This document shows positions 35,214 through 42,874 of a stretch of DNA of 64,000 nt, in pieces. The stretch spans positions 260,355 to 324,354 of the forward strand of contig CBDAMQ010000026.1 of assembly GCA_965197275.1 (NCBI GenBank). Reading direction: 5' to 3'. Under the pieces are notes generated by a model. It worked only from the letters and a program-made list of their open reading frames with translations, was not told the DNA's origin and searched no databases. The translations under genes and the position numbers were made by a program. Source of the DNA: DASCOT01 sp965197275 (GTDB taxonomy: Bacteria > Acidobacteriota > UBA890 > WLXD01). Positions within the stretch are counted from its first letter, which is position 1; each line of letters begins with the position of its first letter.

Positions 35214-36437
35214 ATGACCCTCGACGAGAGCGAGCTCATATACGACTGGAACGAGACCCCGGACGCGACGACTGTGTCGACGGTCGAGTTCAACGACGAG
35301 ACGCTGCGCGACGGGTTGCAGTCGCCTTCGGTGATCGATCCGGCCATCGACACCAAGCTGCGGATCTTGCACTTGATCGCCAGTCTGGGAATCCGCGGCG
35401 CGAATCTCGGGCTCCCGGCTGCTTCCGAGCGCCAGCGCAACGACGTCAGTCGCTTGGCGCAGGAGATCCGGGATCAAAAGCTGCAAGTGCAGCCGAATTG
35501 CGCCGCGCGCACGGCGATTGTCGACATCGAGCCGATCTGCGATATCGCCGATGAGGTCGGTATTCCGATCGAGGTGGCGTGCTTCATTGGCTCCAGCCCC
35601 ATTCGACAGTTCGCCGAGGATTGGGGTCTGGACCGCATGCTGGAGCGCACCGCAGAGGCCGTTGGCTACGCCACCGGCCGGGGGCAGCCGGTGATGTACG
35701 TCACCGAGGACACCACGCGCTCGCAGCCGGAGGCCATTCGCGCCCTCTACACCGCGGCGATCGAACACGGGGCGAGGCGCATCTGTGTGTGTGACACCGT
35801 GGGGCACTCGACGCCACGCGGGGTGAGGACGTTGCTCCGGTTCGTCCAGCAAGTGGTCGCCGATACCGGCGAGACGGTGAAGATCGACTGGCATGGCCAC
35901 CGCGACCGCGCCATGGACGTCGCCAACACCATGGCGGCTATAGAGGTCGGCGCCGACCGGGTTCACGGGACGGCGTTGGGGATCGGTGAGCGATCGGGCA
36001 ACACGCCGATCGACTTGGTGCTGGTGAACTGCGCGCTCGAAGGCATCATCGACAACGATCTGTCCCAACTCGGCAAATACTGCGAGCTGGTGTCCAGGGC
36101 AACCGGTCGGCCGATCCCCGACAATTACCCGGTCGTCGGGCCTGACGCCTTCCGCACCGCTACCGGGGTGCACGCTTCGGCTCTCATCAAGGCACAGGCG
36201 AAGGGTGATTCGTGGCTCGCCGACCGGGTTTATTCAGGCGTTCCCGCAAGCCTGGTCGGGCGCCGGCAGCAAATCGATATCGGACCCATGAGCGGCGCTT
36301 CGAACGTTATCTGCTGGCTCAGGCACTTCCACATCGAGCCCACCGACGCCCGTGTCACAGCGCTGATCGAGGCGGCGAAGGAATCCGATCACGTGCTGTC
36401 GCAGGACGAGATCCTCGCTGTCCTCGCCGCCTGCTGA
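35214..36437 (+). CDS. LeuA/HMGL-family aldol synthase lacking the regulatory domain
   Basis: DRE-TIM metallolyase, 407 residues. Metal and substrate motifs: NDETLRDGLQ at 27-36, HGHRDRAM at 227-234 (His227, His229), and HGTALGIGERSGNTPID at 251-267. These fit 2-isopropylmalate, citramalate or homocitrate synthases. The C-terminal allosteric LeuA dimer domain is absent: the protein ends about 60 residues after the IDIGPMSGASN subdomain. The exact substrate is not decided by sequence. It sits six bases after a 3-hydroxyacyl-CoA dehydrogenase and not with leuBCD, so a catabolic or specialised role is possible. Confidence 0.8.
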   Translation: MTLDESELIYDWNETPDATTVSTVEFNDETLRDGLQSPSVIDPAIDTKLRILHLIASLGIRGANLGLPAASERQRNDVSRLAQEIRDQKLQVQPNCAARTAIVDIEPICDIADEVGIPIEVACFIGSSPIRQFAEDWGLDRMLERTAEAVGYATGRGQPVMYVTEDTTRSQPEAIRALYTAAIEHGARRICVCDTVGHSTPRGVRTLLRFVQQVVADTGETVKIDWHGHRDRAMDVANTMAAIEVGADRVHGTALGIGERSGNTPIDLVLVNCALEGIIDNDLSQLGKYCELVSRATGRPIPDNYPVVGPDAFRTATGVHASALIKAQAKGDSWLADRVYSGVPASLVGRRQQIDIGPMSGASNVICWLRHFHIEPTDARVTALIEAAKESDHVLSQDEILAVLAAC

Positions 36438-36443
36438 GGGCGG

Positions 36444-37484
36444 TCAGAAGCTCAGATCGATGGTCACCGGCACGAGCGTGAACGAGCTAGCGAATACCAG
36501 GAACGCCAGCACCAACAGCAGCGATCGCGTCAGGCCGAGGCTCCCCTCGAAGGTCAACGGGCGAGGGTGGCGCGTCCCCAGCACGAACAACACCAGGAAT
36601 GCGAAGACCAACCACCCGCTGAAGTAACGGAACCCGGCAAAGACCATCGCCAGCACGACCAGCAAGGACACTGCGCGGTGCAGGCGGGGAGTGATCGCGT
36701 ACAACAGGTGCCCACCGTCGAGCTGCCCTACCGGCAGCAAGTTCATCGCGGTCACCAGCAACGCGAACCAGCCGACGAACGCCAACGGGTGTGCCAGTAG
36801 GGTTTGTCCGGGGACCATCGGCGGCGCGAAGATGATGCTCAGAGGCGCCCAGATCAACGGTTCCCCCATGGAGATGGTCCCGGCGCCGAGGTCCTGGAGA
36901 TCCACCACGCGCGACTGCGCCATTCCCACCGCGAGGATAGGCAGCGCTGCAGCGAAGCCGGCCAACGGTCCTGCTATGGCGACGTCGAACAGCGCTCGGC
37001 GGCTCTTGATTGGGGCCACGATCCGTATGACCGCCCCCATGGTTCCGGGCAGCAGAACGAGGCCGGGCACTGGTGGTATCGGAATGAAGTAGGGGAGGGT
37101 GGCGGCGATCCCGTAATAGCGACAGGCCAAGTAATGCCCCATTTCGTGCGCCAGCAGAAACGCGATGACGGCGAGCCCGTAGGGCAGCCCGGCGAGCCAG
37201 AGCAACGGCTCCGAGAGGGGGTTGAGCGTGATCAGATCATCCAGATAGTAGGCCTGATACTGGATGAATCCCCAGTAGCTGGTGGTCAGAACGGTCAGCG
37301 CGAACAGCACTGTATGGCGCCGACTGCGCGCCGGCCACAGCGGTGTCAGCTCCGGGGTTGATGGCGCCAGCTCTTGCGCTTCATACGGACTCTCTGGACG
37401 CGACACAGCCGGAGGCTCCGGCGGTGGCCAATCCGAGGAGGGCCAGGGTCCGGAGGACGGAGAGAAGGACTCGTCGCGGCTCAT
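36444..37484 (-). CDS. Site-2-protease-type M50 zinc metallopeptidase
   Basis: Membrane-embedded protease, 346 residues. A disordered Pro/Ser/Glu-rich N-terminus (1-52) is followed by about six to eight hydrophobic segments. The zinc-binding motif HEMGH is at 113-117, and the second metal site is in LLPVGQLDGGHLL (about 260). No PDZ domain. Such proteases cut transmembrane substrates such as anti-sigma factors; no substrate is apparent here. I chose ATG 37484 since the longer reading upstream runs into the HU gene region. Confidence 0.85.
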   Translation of the reverse strand: MSRDESFSPSSGPWPSSDWPPPEPPAVSRPESPYEAQELAPSTPELTPLWPARSRRHTVLFALTVLTTSYWGFIQYQAYYLDDLITLNPLSEPLLWLAGLPYGLAVIAFLLAHEMGHYLACRYYGIAATLPYFIPIPPVPGLVLLPGTMGAVIRIVAPIKSRRALFDVAIAGPLAGFAAALPILAVGMAQSRVVDLQDLGAGTISMGEPLIWAPLSIIFAPPMVPGQTLLAHPLAFVGWFALLVTAMNLLPVGQLDGGHLLYAITPRLHRAVSLLVVLAMVFAGFRYFSGWLVFAFLVLFVLGTRHPRPLTFEGSLGLTRSLLLVLAFLVFASSFTLVPVTIDLSF

Positions 37485-37503
37485 CTGGTGCGCAGCGCGC
37501 GAG

Positions 37504-37782
37504 TCAGAGGTCGGCAGGGAGGTTCGAAAGGTGCTTTCCAGGCTTGAAGCGCGTCGTCTTGCCCGCAGGGATCGCAACCTCTTCGCCGGTCCGCGGATTC
37601 CGCCCGATGCCGCTCTTGCGTGGCCGTACATCGAACACGCCGAATCCCCGCAGCTCGATTCGTTCTCCGCGAGCGAGCGCGTCCTTCACTGCTTGCAGGA
37701 TGCGGTCGACTGCGCGCTCGGCCTGGATCTTGGGAATGCCGGTTGCGGCGGCGACGCGCTCGACGATATCTGCCTTGATCAT
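37504..37782 (-). CDS. HU/IHF-family DNA-binding protein (IHF-beta-like)
   Basis: 92 residues. MIKADIVERVAAATGIPKIQAERAVDRILQAVKDAL helical start, GERIELRGFGVFDVRPRKSGIGRNPRTGEEV beta arm with the DNA-intercalating Pro in GRNPRTGE, and a PGKHLSNLP tail. Bends DNA as a dimer; a second family member is encoded 1.8 kb away (39280), so an IHF-like heterodimer is possible. It lies 19 bases upstream of the M50 protease gene on the same strand. Confidence 0.88.
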   Translation of the reverse strand: MIKADIVERVAAATGIPKIQAERAVDRILQAVKDALARGERIELRGFGVFDVRPRKSGIGRNPRTGEEVAIPAGKTTRFKPGKHLSNLPADL

Positions 37783-37882
37783 GCAGCGTTCGGGGTCGAG
37801 TTGGACCGTTTCGAATGAAGGAAGTCGAAGCTTAGCATAGTCTTTACGACCTGCCGTTGACGCCCCTCCCGAGCCCCGGACG

Positions 37883-39238
37883 ATGCCCGAAGACCGCCTG
37901 CCCGAAGTTGTGATTGTCGGCCGTCCGAACGTCGGTAAGTCGACGCTGTTCAACCGCATCATCGGTCGACGGCAGGCCATCGTCGGCGCTGAGGCGGGCC
38001 TGACCCGAGACCGCCATATCGCCCCGGCCGAGTGGACCGGGCGCCACTTCTTGCTCAGCGATACCGGGGGAGTGGAGTGGGAGTCCGCCGACGAGCTGCT
38101 CCGCAAGATCCAGGATCATGCTCTGTACGCAGTGGAAGACGCCGATCTAGTGCTCTTCCTCGTCGATGTTCGTGAGGGCATGGTGCCCATCGAGGCGCGC
38201 ATCGTCATGGAGCTGCGCCGGGGCATCCCGATGCTGCTGGTGGTCAACAAGTGCGACACGGCCGAAATTGCCGCTTCGCGCACGTCGGAGTTCCACGAGC
38301 TCGGCATACAACCGGTGTTCGCCATCGCGGCGGAACACGGCGATGGTGTCGCCGATCTGCTCGACACCGTGATCGCCAGGTTGCCGGCGTCCGATGCCGA
38401 GCCCGACGCACTGCCGGACGGCACCGTCAGGGTGGCGGTGGTCGGGCGGCCGAACGTCGGAAAATCGTCGCTCGTGAACGCGATGCTGGGGCAGGAACGG
38501 GTCGTTGTCAGCGAGATCTCAGGTACGACGCGCGATGCCATCGACACCCTGATGGTTCGCGACCAGCGTCCCTATCTTCTGATCGACACCGCCGGCATCC
38601 GTCGCGGCGGGCGCCGCGAGGGGTTCGCCGAGGTGATGAGCGTCACCATCGCTCGACGTCGCATGCAGCGCGCTGACGTGGCACTGCTGGTGGTCGATGC
38701 AACCGTCGGGCTGACGCGCCAGGACGTCACCATAGCCGCGGAGGCAGGCGGCTCAGGATGTGCCGTTGTCGTGGTGGTCAACAAGTGGGATCTCGTTACT
38801 GCCCAGGGGCAGGCAACCGCCTGGCAGGGAGAGCTGCGCGATCGAATGGGACGTATCGGGTTCGCCGAGATCGCCTTCACCTCGGCCAAAACGGGGCGCG
38901 CGGTCGACAGTCTGTTCGCGCGCATCGACCGCGTTCAGGCGAATCGCATGCGGCGCGTTCCCACCGCCGCCCTCAACACCCTGTTCGAGCGCCTCGAGCA
39001 ACGAGGGGCTCAGGGTCCACCGGGGTCCCCACAGCTGAAATACCTTACCCAAGCGGAGGTGGGGCCGCCGAGCTTCATCGTGTTCGTGAGCGGCGGCCGC
39101 CGCAAGCTTCCCGACAACTTCACGCGCTATCTAGAAAACCGCCTCCGCGCCGCCTTCGACTTCGGCGGAACGCCGGTGCGTGTGTGGGTCAAGCGCCGCC
39201 AGAAGGGCGACCGGAAGGGGTTGGAACGTAAGCTATAA
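37883..39238 (+). CDS. der: Ribosome-assembly GTPase Der (EngA)
   Basis: Tandem-GTPase needed for 50S subunit assembly, 451 residues. First G domain: GRPNVGKS at 13-20, SDTGGVEW (G3), NKCD (G4). Second G domain from about 177: GRPNVGKS near 190, IDTAGIRRGGR, NKWD. The C-terminal KH-like domain ends with a basic tail RRQKGDRKGLERK. It is divergent from the HU gene, with about 100 bases between. Confidence 0.95.
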   Translation: MPEDRLPEVVIVGRPNVGKSTLFNRIIGRRQAIVGAEAGLTRDRHIAPAEWTGRHFLLSDTGGVEWESADELLRKIQDHALYAVEDADLVLFLVDVREGMVPIEARIVMELRRGIPMLLVVNKCDTAEIAASRTSEFHELGIQPVFAIAAEHGDGVADLLDTVIARLPASDAEPDALPDGTVRVAVVGRPNVGKSSLVNAMLGQERVVVSEISGTTRDAIDTLMVRDQRPYLLIDTAGIRRGGRREGFAEVMSVTIARRRMQRADVALLVVDATVGLTRQDVTIAAEAGGSGCAVVVVVNKWDLVTAQGQATAWQGELRDRMGRIGFAEIAFTSAKTGRAVDSLFARIDRVQANRMRRVPTAALNTLFERLEQRGAQGPPGSPQLKYLTQAEVGPPSFIVFVSGGRRKLPDNFTRYLENRLRAAFDFGGTPVRVWVKRRQKGDRKGLERKL

Positions 39239-39279
39239 TCGCGTCATAGTCAGCGGCTGAGTTGCACACCCAAGGCGTC

Positions 39280-39564
39280 ATGACGCTCACCAAGCGAGAG
39301 ATCGCCCGCTCCATTCACGCGGCCGAGCCCTCGATCTCGATCAGCGAGGCGGTCAGGCTGGTCGACAAGCTGTTCGTGGTCTTGGAGCGTCGCCTCCAGC
39401 GCGGTGAAAAGGTCATGATCACCAACTTCGGCGTCTTCGAGGTGGTCGACCGCGCCCAACGCCGCGGAGTGAACCCAGCCACCGGCAAAAGCATGCTCAT
39501 CCCGGCTCATCGAGCGGTCTCCTTCCACCCGGCACCGGCGCTGCTCGAGAGTATCAATGACTGA
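39280..39564 (+). CDS. HU/IHF-family DNA-binding protein (IHF-alpha-like)
   Basis: 94 residues. MTLTKREIARSIHAAEPSISISEAVRLVDKLF helices, GEKVMITNFGVFEVVDRAQRRGVNPATGKSM arm with the intercalating Pro in VNPATGK, and an HRAVSFHPAPAL tail. ihfA followed by a merR gene and a Pro tRNA is a recurrent arrangement in proteobacteria, which favours IHF-alpha. AAGG lies five bases before ATG 39280. Its end overlaps merR by 8 bases. Confidence 0.87.
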   Translation: MTLTKREIARSIHAAEPSISISEAVRLVDKLFVVLERRLQRGEKVMITNFGVFEVVDRAQRRGVNPATGKSMLIPAHRAVSFHPAPALLESIND

Positions 39565-39916
39565 GTCGACCGCGCTGGCGACCGGCTACCGGAAGGGTTT
39601 CTATCGCATGGGCGAGGTGTGCAGCCTGACCGACCTCGAGAGCCATGTCCTGCGCTATTGGGAGCACGAGTTCCCGCAGCTGCGCCCGCGCAAGAGCCGC
39701 GGCGGTCAGCGCATGTACCGCCCCGACGATATCGAGCTCATCCTCCGAATCCGTGACCTGTTGCACCAGGAGGGGTACACCATCGCCGGGGCGCGACGAC
39801 GGTTGCGATCAGAATCAACCGATTCCGCAGAACCGGATTCCGTGGCGCTGCTGGAGGACGCCCGGCGTGAGATCGACGCGATCTTGACCCTGCTGGAGGC
39901 CAATGACAAGCTCTGA
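39557..39916 (+). CDS. MerR-family transcriptional regulator
   Basis: 119 residues. Winged-helix DNA-binding start: FYRMGEVCSLTDLESHVLRYWEHEFPQLRPRKSRGGQRMYRPDDIELI, then IRDLLHQEGYTIAGARRRL and a short coiled-coil dimer helix. There are no effector-binding cysteines, so it is not a classical metal sensor. Its targets are unknown. It overlaps the IHF-alpha-like gene. Confidence 0.88.
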   Translation: MTESTALATGYRKGFYRMGEVCSLTDLESHVLRYWEHEFPQLRPRKSRGGQRMYRPDDIELILRIRDLLHQEGYTIAGARRRLRSESTDSAEPDSVALLEDARREIDAILTLLEANDKL

Positions 39917-39948
39917 TCGGGGCGGCCAAGACCACGCCGACCTCGCTT

Positions 39949-40022
39949 CGGGACGTGGCGCAGCTTGGTAGCGCACCTGACTGGGGGTCAGGGGGTCGGG
40001 AGTTCAAATCTCCCCGTCCCGA
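39949..40022 (+). tRNA. tRNA-Pro (anticodon GGG)
   Basis: Acceptor CGGGACG pairs with CGTCCCG, D arm GCGC/GCGC, anticodon stem CCTGA/TCAGG with loop CTGGGGG (anticodon GGG), T arm GGGAG-TTCAAAT-CTCCC, discriminator A. CCA is not encoded. The 147 bases after it up to 40169 contain GC-rich inverted segments but no gene I can support. Confidence 0.93.
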
Positions 40023-40169
40023 CTTTAGATTCAACCGCTTACGGCGATCGACGGGGAAGAGCGGGGTCGCCCAACGGCACCGGTCCGAGGATCGGTAGGC
40101 GACCGATCGTGACGCCTGCCTAACGGGGCCGCGGATGGCGTACCATCGCGTGTCTCTTGGGGGGTACCG

Positions 40170-40380
40170 ATGACACTCGATCGACGTCAGTTCACGAAGC
40201 TCGCCGGCGCGGGCGCGGCGGTAACGGCCGTTGCCTGGCAGCAGGCATACACTCCGGGTGGCGGTCTCGGTCGAGGTCACGGCGGAGTTAGCGGAAGCGG
40301 ATGCGGTGGGGGATGACGTCCAGGTGTACAGCGGCGAGTCACCGACTAGATCTTCGCGTCCGTATCCCGTCGTTGAGTAG
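40170..40380 (+). pseudogene. Remnant of a Tat-exported protein gene, frameshifted
   Basis: ATG 40170 starts a twin-arginine signal (LDRRQFTKLAGAGAAV; motif RRxFxK) after a GGGGGG ribosome site. In the starting frame the reading soon becomes glycine-rich and stops at 40314. From about 40252 the +1 frame instead reads like genuine protein with GC-rich third positions (VAVSVEVTAELAEADAVGDD, then VQVYSGESPTRSSRPYPVVE) and stops at 40378. I read this as a short gene with a frameshift, or two joined ends of a larger deleted gene. I do not recognise the family. The next gene starts 13 bases later. Confidence 0.55.
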
Positions 40381-40393
40381 CCATGGTAGCGGT

Positions 40394-41575
40394 GTGGTGC
40401 CTGCGGTCCAGCGCGTTGCCTCCCGCTTCGAAGCGCTCCGGGAGTCCGACTACGCCCTCCCGGACGATTTCGCACGGCGCGTGCTCAGCCCCGCACTGGT
40501 CGTCCACCTCGACAAGGTGCGCGACAACCTGCGTCGCGTCATCGAGCACGCGGGCGCCGATGCCGATCGCTGGCGCCCGCACGTCAAGACCACCAAGATC
40601 CCTCAGGTCTTTGCGGAGGTGGCGCGCGTTGGCGTGCGTAACTTCAAGTGCGCAACCACCCGCGAGGCAGCGCTCCTCGCCGACGCTTTCAGGCAAGAGG
40701 GCATCGATGACGGCGACAGCTTGCTCGCTTACCCGCTCGTCGGGCCGGCCCTGGTGCGCCTGAGACGCATCGCCGAAGAACACCCCGAGACGCGCCTGTC
40801 GGTCCTTTGCGAGGAGCCGGCTCGCGTCGCCGAAATTCCGCCACAGCTGTCGGTGTTCGTCGACGTCAACCCCGGCATGAACCGGACCGGCATACCGATG
40901 GCCGATACCGAGGAGATCCTCGCCGTCGCGCGGGCTGCAGGCGAACGCTTCCGCGGCGTGCACCTCTACGACGGACACCTGTACGACCTCGCCGACGCGG
41001 ATCGCAGGGGCGCAGCCTTCGAGGGCTATGACAGGCTGCTCGAGCTGGTCTCGGCGCTCGACTCTTCGGGACGTTCAGTGCCCGAGATCATCACCAGCGG
41101 CACGCCGACGTTTCTGCACGCTCTCGCCTTTGAGCGCTTCGCGGAGCTCCGGGAGACGCGCCACCGCGTGTCCCCGGGTACGGTCGTGTATCACGACCTG
41201 CGCAGCGAACAGGACAACCCCGAGCTCGTCCTCACGCCTGCCGCTACGCTGTTCACGCGCGTCGTCAGCCACCCGAGCGCGGCCCGCGTCACCTGCGACG
41301 CGGGATCGAAGTCGATCGCCGCGGAAGCGGGCGACCCATGCGCCTTCGTCATCGGGCATCCTCACCTTGTTGCGCAACCGCCGAGTGAAGAGCACCTGCC
41401 GCTGCACGTGACGAGCGGCGAGCGTCCGGCCCGCGGCACGCACTTGCACCTGGCGCCGACCCACGTGTGCCCGACGGTGAATCTTGCCGAGCAAGTCGTC
41501 TTGATGGACGGCGGTGCGGTGCAGGATGTGGTTCGCGTCAGTGCTCGAGCCCACGAGCTCTTGCTCGACGAGTGA
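40394..41575 (+). CDS. D-threonine aldolase / D-serine dehydratase-like PLP enzyme (DSD1 family)
   Basis: About 393 residues from GTG 40394. The alanine-racemase-type N-terminal barrel has the likely PLP lysine Lys65 in RPHVKTTK. The C-terminal DSD1 domain has the metal pair His and Cys in PTHVCPTVNLAEQVVLMDGG. The family cleaves D-threonine or other D-3-hydroxy amino acids to glycine and an aldehyde, or dehydrates D-serine; the substrate here is not known. An ATG at 40301 is open in the same frame, but its first 31 residues lie over the Tat remnant and look non-coding. Confidence 0.82.
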   Translation: MVPAVQRVASRFEALRESDYALPDDFARRVLSPALVVHLDKVRDNLRRVIEHAGADADRWRPHVKTTKIPQVFAEVARVGVRNFKCATTREAALLADAFRQEGIDDGDSLLAYPLVGPALVRLRRIAEEHPETRLSVLCEEPARVAEIPPQLSVFVDVNPGMNRTGIPMADTEEILAVARAAGERFRGVHLYDGHLYDLADADRRGAAFEGYDRLLELVSALDSSGRSVPEIITSGTPTFLHALAFERFAELRETRHRVSPGTVVYHDLRSEQDNPELVLTPAATLFTRVVSHPSAARVTCDAGSKSIAAEAGDPCAFVIGHPHLVAQPPSEEHLPLHVTSGERPARGTHLHLAPTHVCPTVNLAEQVVLMDGGAVQDVVRVSARAHELLLDE

Positions 41576-41585
41576 CCACGAGGCT

Positions 41586-41634
41586 CCCATTTCGCCGCCA
41601 CGACATGCAACGATCACCTGTTACACGCCACTAG
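41586..41634 (-). repeat. Dispersed repeat, copy A (49 bp, partial)
   Basis: The 49 bases are 88 percent identical (43 of 49), without gaps, to part of copy B at 51538-51586. It carries the conserved core (minus strand TGTAAC, 8-base loop, GTTGCA) but lacks the 16-base distal end present in copies B and C. It lies 10 bases after the D-threonine-aldolase-like gene. The rest of 41576-41738 holds no gene I can support. Confidence 0.75.
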
Positions 41635-41738
41635 CTGATCACGACGCCCCCGAAGCTACTGCAACGCAGCACTGTCAATCTCGTCGCCGGGCTTTCCGGT
41701 TGGTTGACAATGCCGCAGTAGAGGGAGAGATTTCGGAG

Positions 41739-42494
41739 TTGGCCGGAGTCAAAGGACGGGTAACGCTGGTTACCGGCGCGGGCCGCGGCATTGGCAAGAT
41801 AGCCGCGGAGCTTCTCACCGCACGGGGCGCGCGCGTCATGGCGGTCTCACGCTCAGAAGAGGAGTTGGCGGCCCTGGGCGTCGAGTACACCGTCGCTGAC
41901 TTGGGCACGGTGGAAGGCTGCGCGCTAGTGGTTGAGGAGACTGCGAGAAGGCTCGGGCCGGTTGAAGTATTCGTATGCAACCATGGAATCGGTTCGGCCC
42001 ACGAACGGGTGATCTGGGAGCAGGACCCCGACGTCTGGTACGAAACCATGCGGATCAATCTGGACGGGCCGTTCCATCTGTCCAGGTTGTTGTTGCGCGG
42101 CATGGTGGAACAGAACTACGGCCGCGTGGTTTACACCAGCTCGACAGCAGCCCGCACTGCCGAGCCGGCCGGCAGTGCCTACAACTGCTCCAAGGTCGGC
42201 TTGCTGGGGCTGATGCGGTCCGTTGCGCAGGACGGTGGCGCCTATGGGGTCACTTCCAATGCCGTGCTGCCGGGCTGGGTGCGAACCGCGATGGCCGAAC
42301 GCTCGGCTCAGGCTGAAGCACGCGATCGCGGCGTTTCATCGCAAGAGATCTGGAAAGAACGGGATGCGATGTATCTGCCTGGCCGCGTGGTGACGCCCGG
42401 GGAGGTTGCTGAAATGATCGCCTTTCTGGCTTCGGAGGAGTCGAGTGGCGTCAGCGGCCAGGCGATCACTGTCGCCCTCGGGAGCGACTGGTAG
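41739..42494 (+). CDS. Short-chain dehydrogenase/reductase
   Basis: NAD(P)-dependent oxidoreductase, 251 residues from TTG 41739. Cofactor motif TGAGRGIG at 12-19, NHG in place of the usual NNAG at 81-83, catalytic Ser in YTSSTA (about 134), Tyr148 and Lys152 in AYNCSK. FLASEESSGVSGQAITVALG closes the fold. Substrate unknown. The start lacks an ATG; AGGGAG sits about 10 bases upstream of the TTG. Codon use is a little less GC-rich than in the neighbours (for example TTG, GTT and CAA codons), consistent with acquisition. Confidence 0.82.
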   Translation: MAGVKGRVTLVTGAGRGIGKIAAELLTARGARVMAVSRSEEELAALGVEYTVADLGTVEGCALVVEETARRLGPVEVFVCNHGIGSAHERVIWEQDPDVWYETMRINLDGPFHLSRLLLRGMVEQNYGRVVYTSSTAARTAEPAGSAYNCSKVGLLGLMRSVAQDGGAYGVTSNAVLPGWVRTAMAERSAQAEARDRGVSSQEIWKERDAMYLPGRVVTPGEVAEMIAFLASEESSGVSGQAITVALGSDW

Positions 42495-42499
42495 CCCTC

Positions 42500-42847
42500 G
42501 TGGTTGCCCTGCTGGCGACTTCGCTGGCTTGCTTGGGTGGGCGTGCCGCGTCGCCGACGCGACTCGTTGCCCTGATCGAGGGGGTTCCCCCGGGTCTCGA
42601 TCCGATCGGGGCCGAGGACAGCCGTATCAACAACCCGGCGCTCAAGTTCGGGTTCCGTTTGCCGGTTTGGTCGCGGGCTGCCGGATAATGGTTGAGTGGC
42701 AACACTTTCGCACGCGTCTGGTGAGCAAGCACGCGGGTCGACAACTTGCGTCCGGAGGATCTCACGCGCAAGATCAGGCGCGGCATGGTCTCGCCCTTGG
42801 CAGTCGACGAGCCCGCCGGTGGGCGCAGTCGGCCCCTGATCGCCTGA
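42500..42847 (+). pseudogene. Decayed coding sequence, including a possible solute-binding-protein N-terminus
   Basis: From GTG 42500 to the stop at 42686 the frame encodes a signal-peptide-like start (VALLATSLACLGGRAAS) and LVALIEGVPPGLDPIGAEDS, RINNPALKF, which resembles the mature N-terminus of family 5 peptide/nickel-binding proteins. Then the frame ends. From 42725 to 42847 another frame reads NLRPEDLTRKIRRGMVSPLA with good codon bias, but has an in-frame stop just upstream. I take the 380-base gap 42495-42874 as gene debris; the family assignment is weak. Confidence 0.4.
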
Positions 42848-42874
42848 TTGCTCGACCTCTGCTCCGGGACCGTA

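Noticed and set aside
40254..40316. Glycine-rich end of the Tat-signal reading frame as a real C-terminus
   Set aside because: Third-position composition and protein-like content are in the +1 frame, so the glycine run is more likely the result of reading out of frame.
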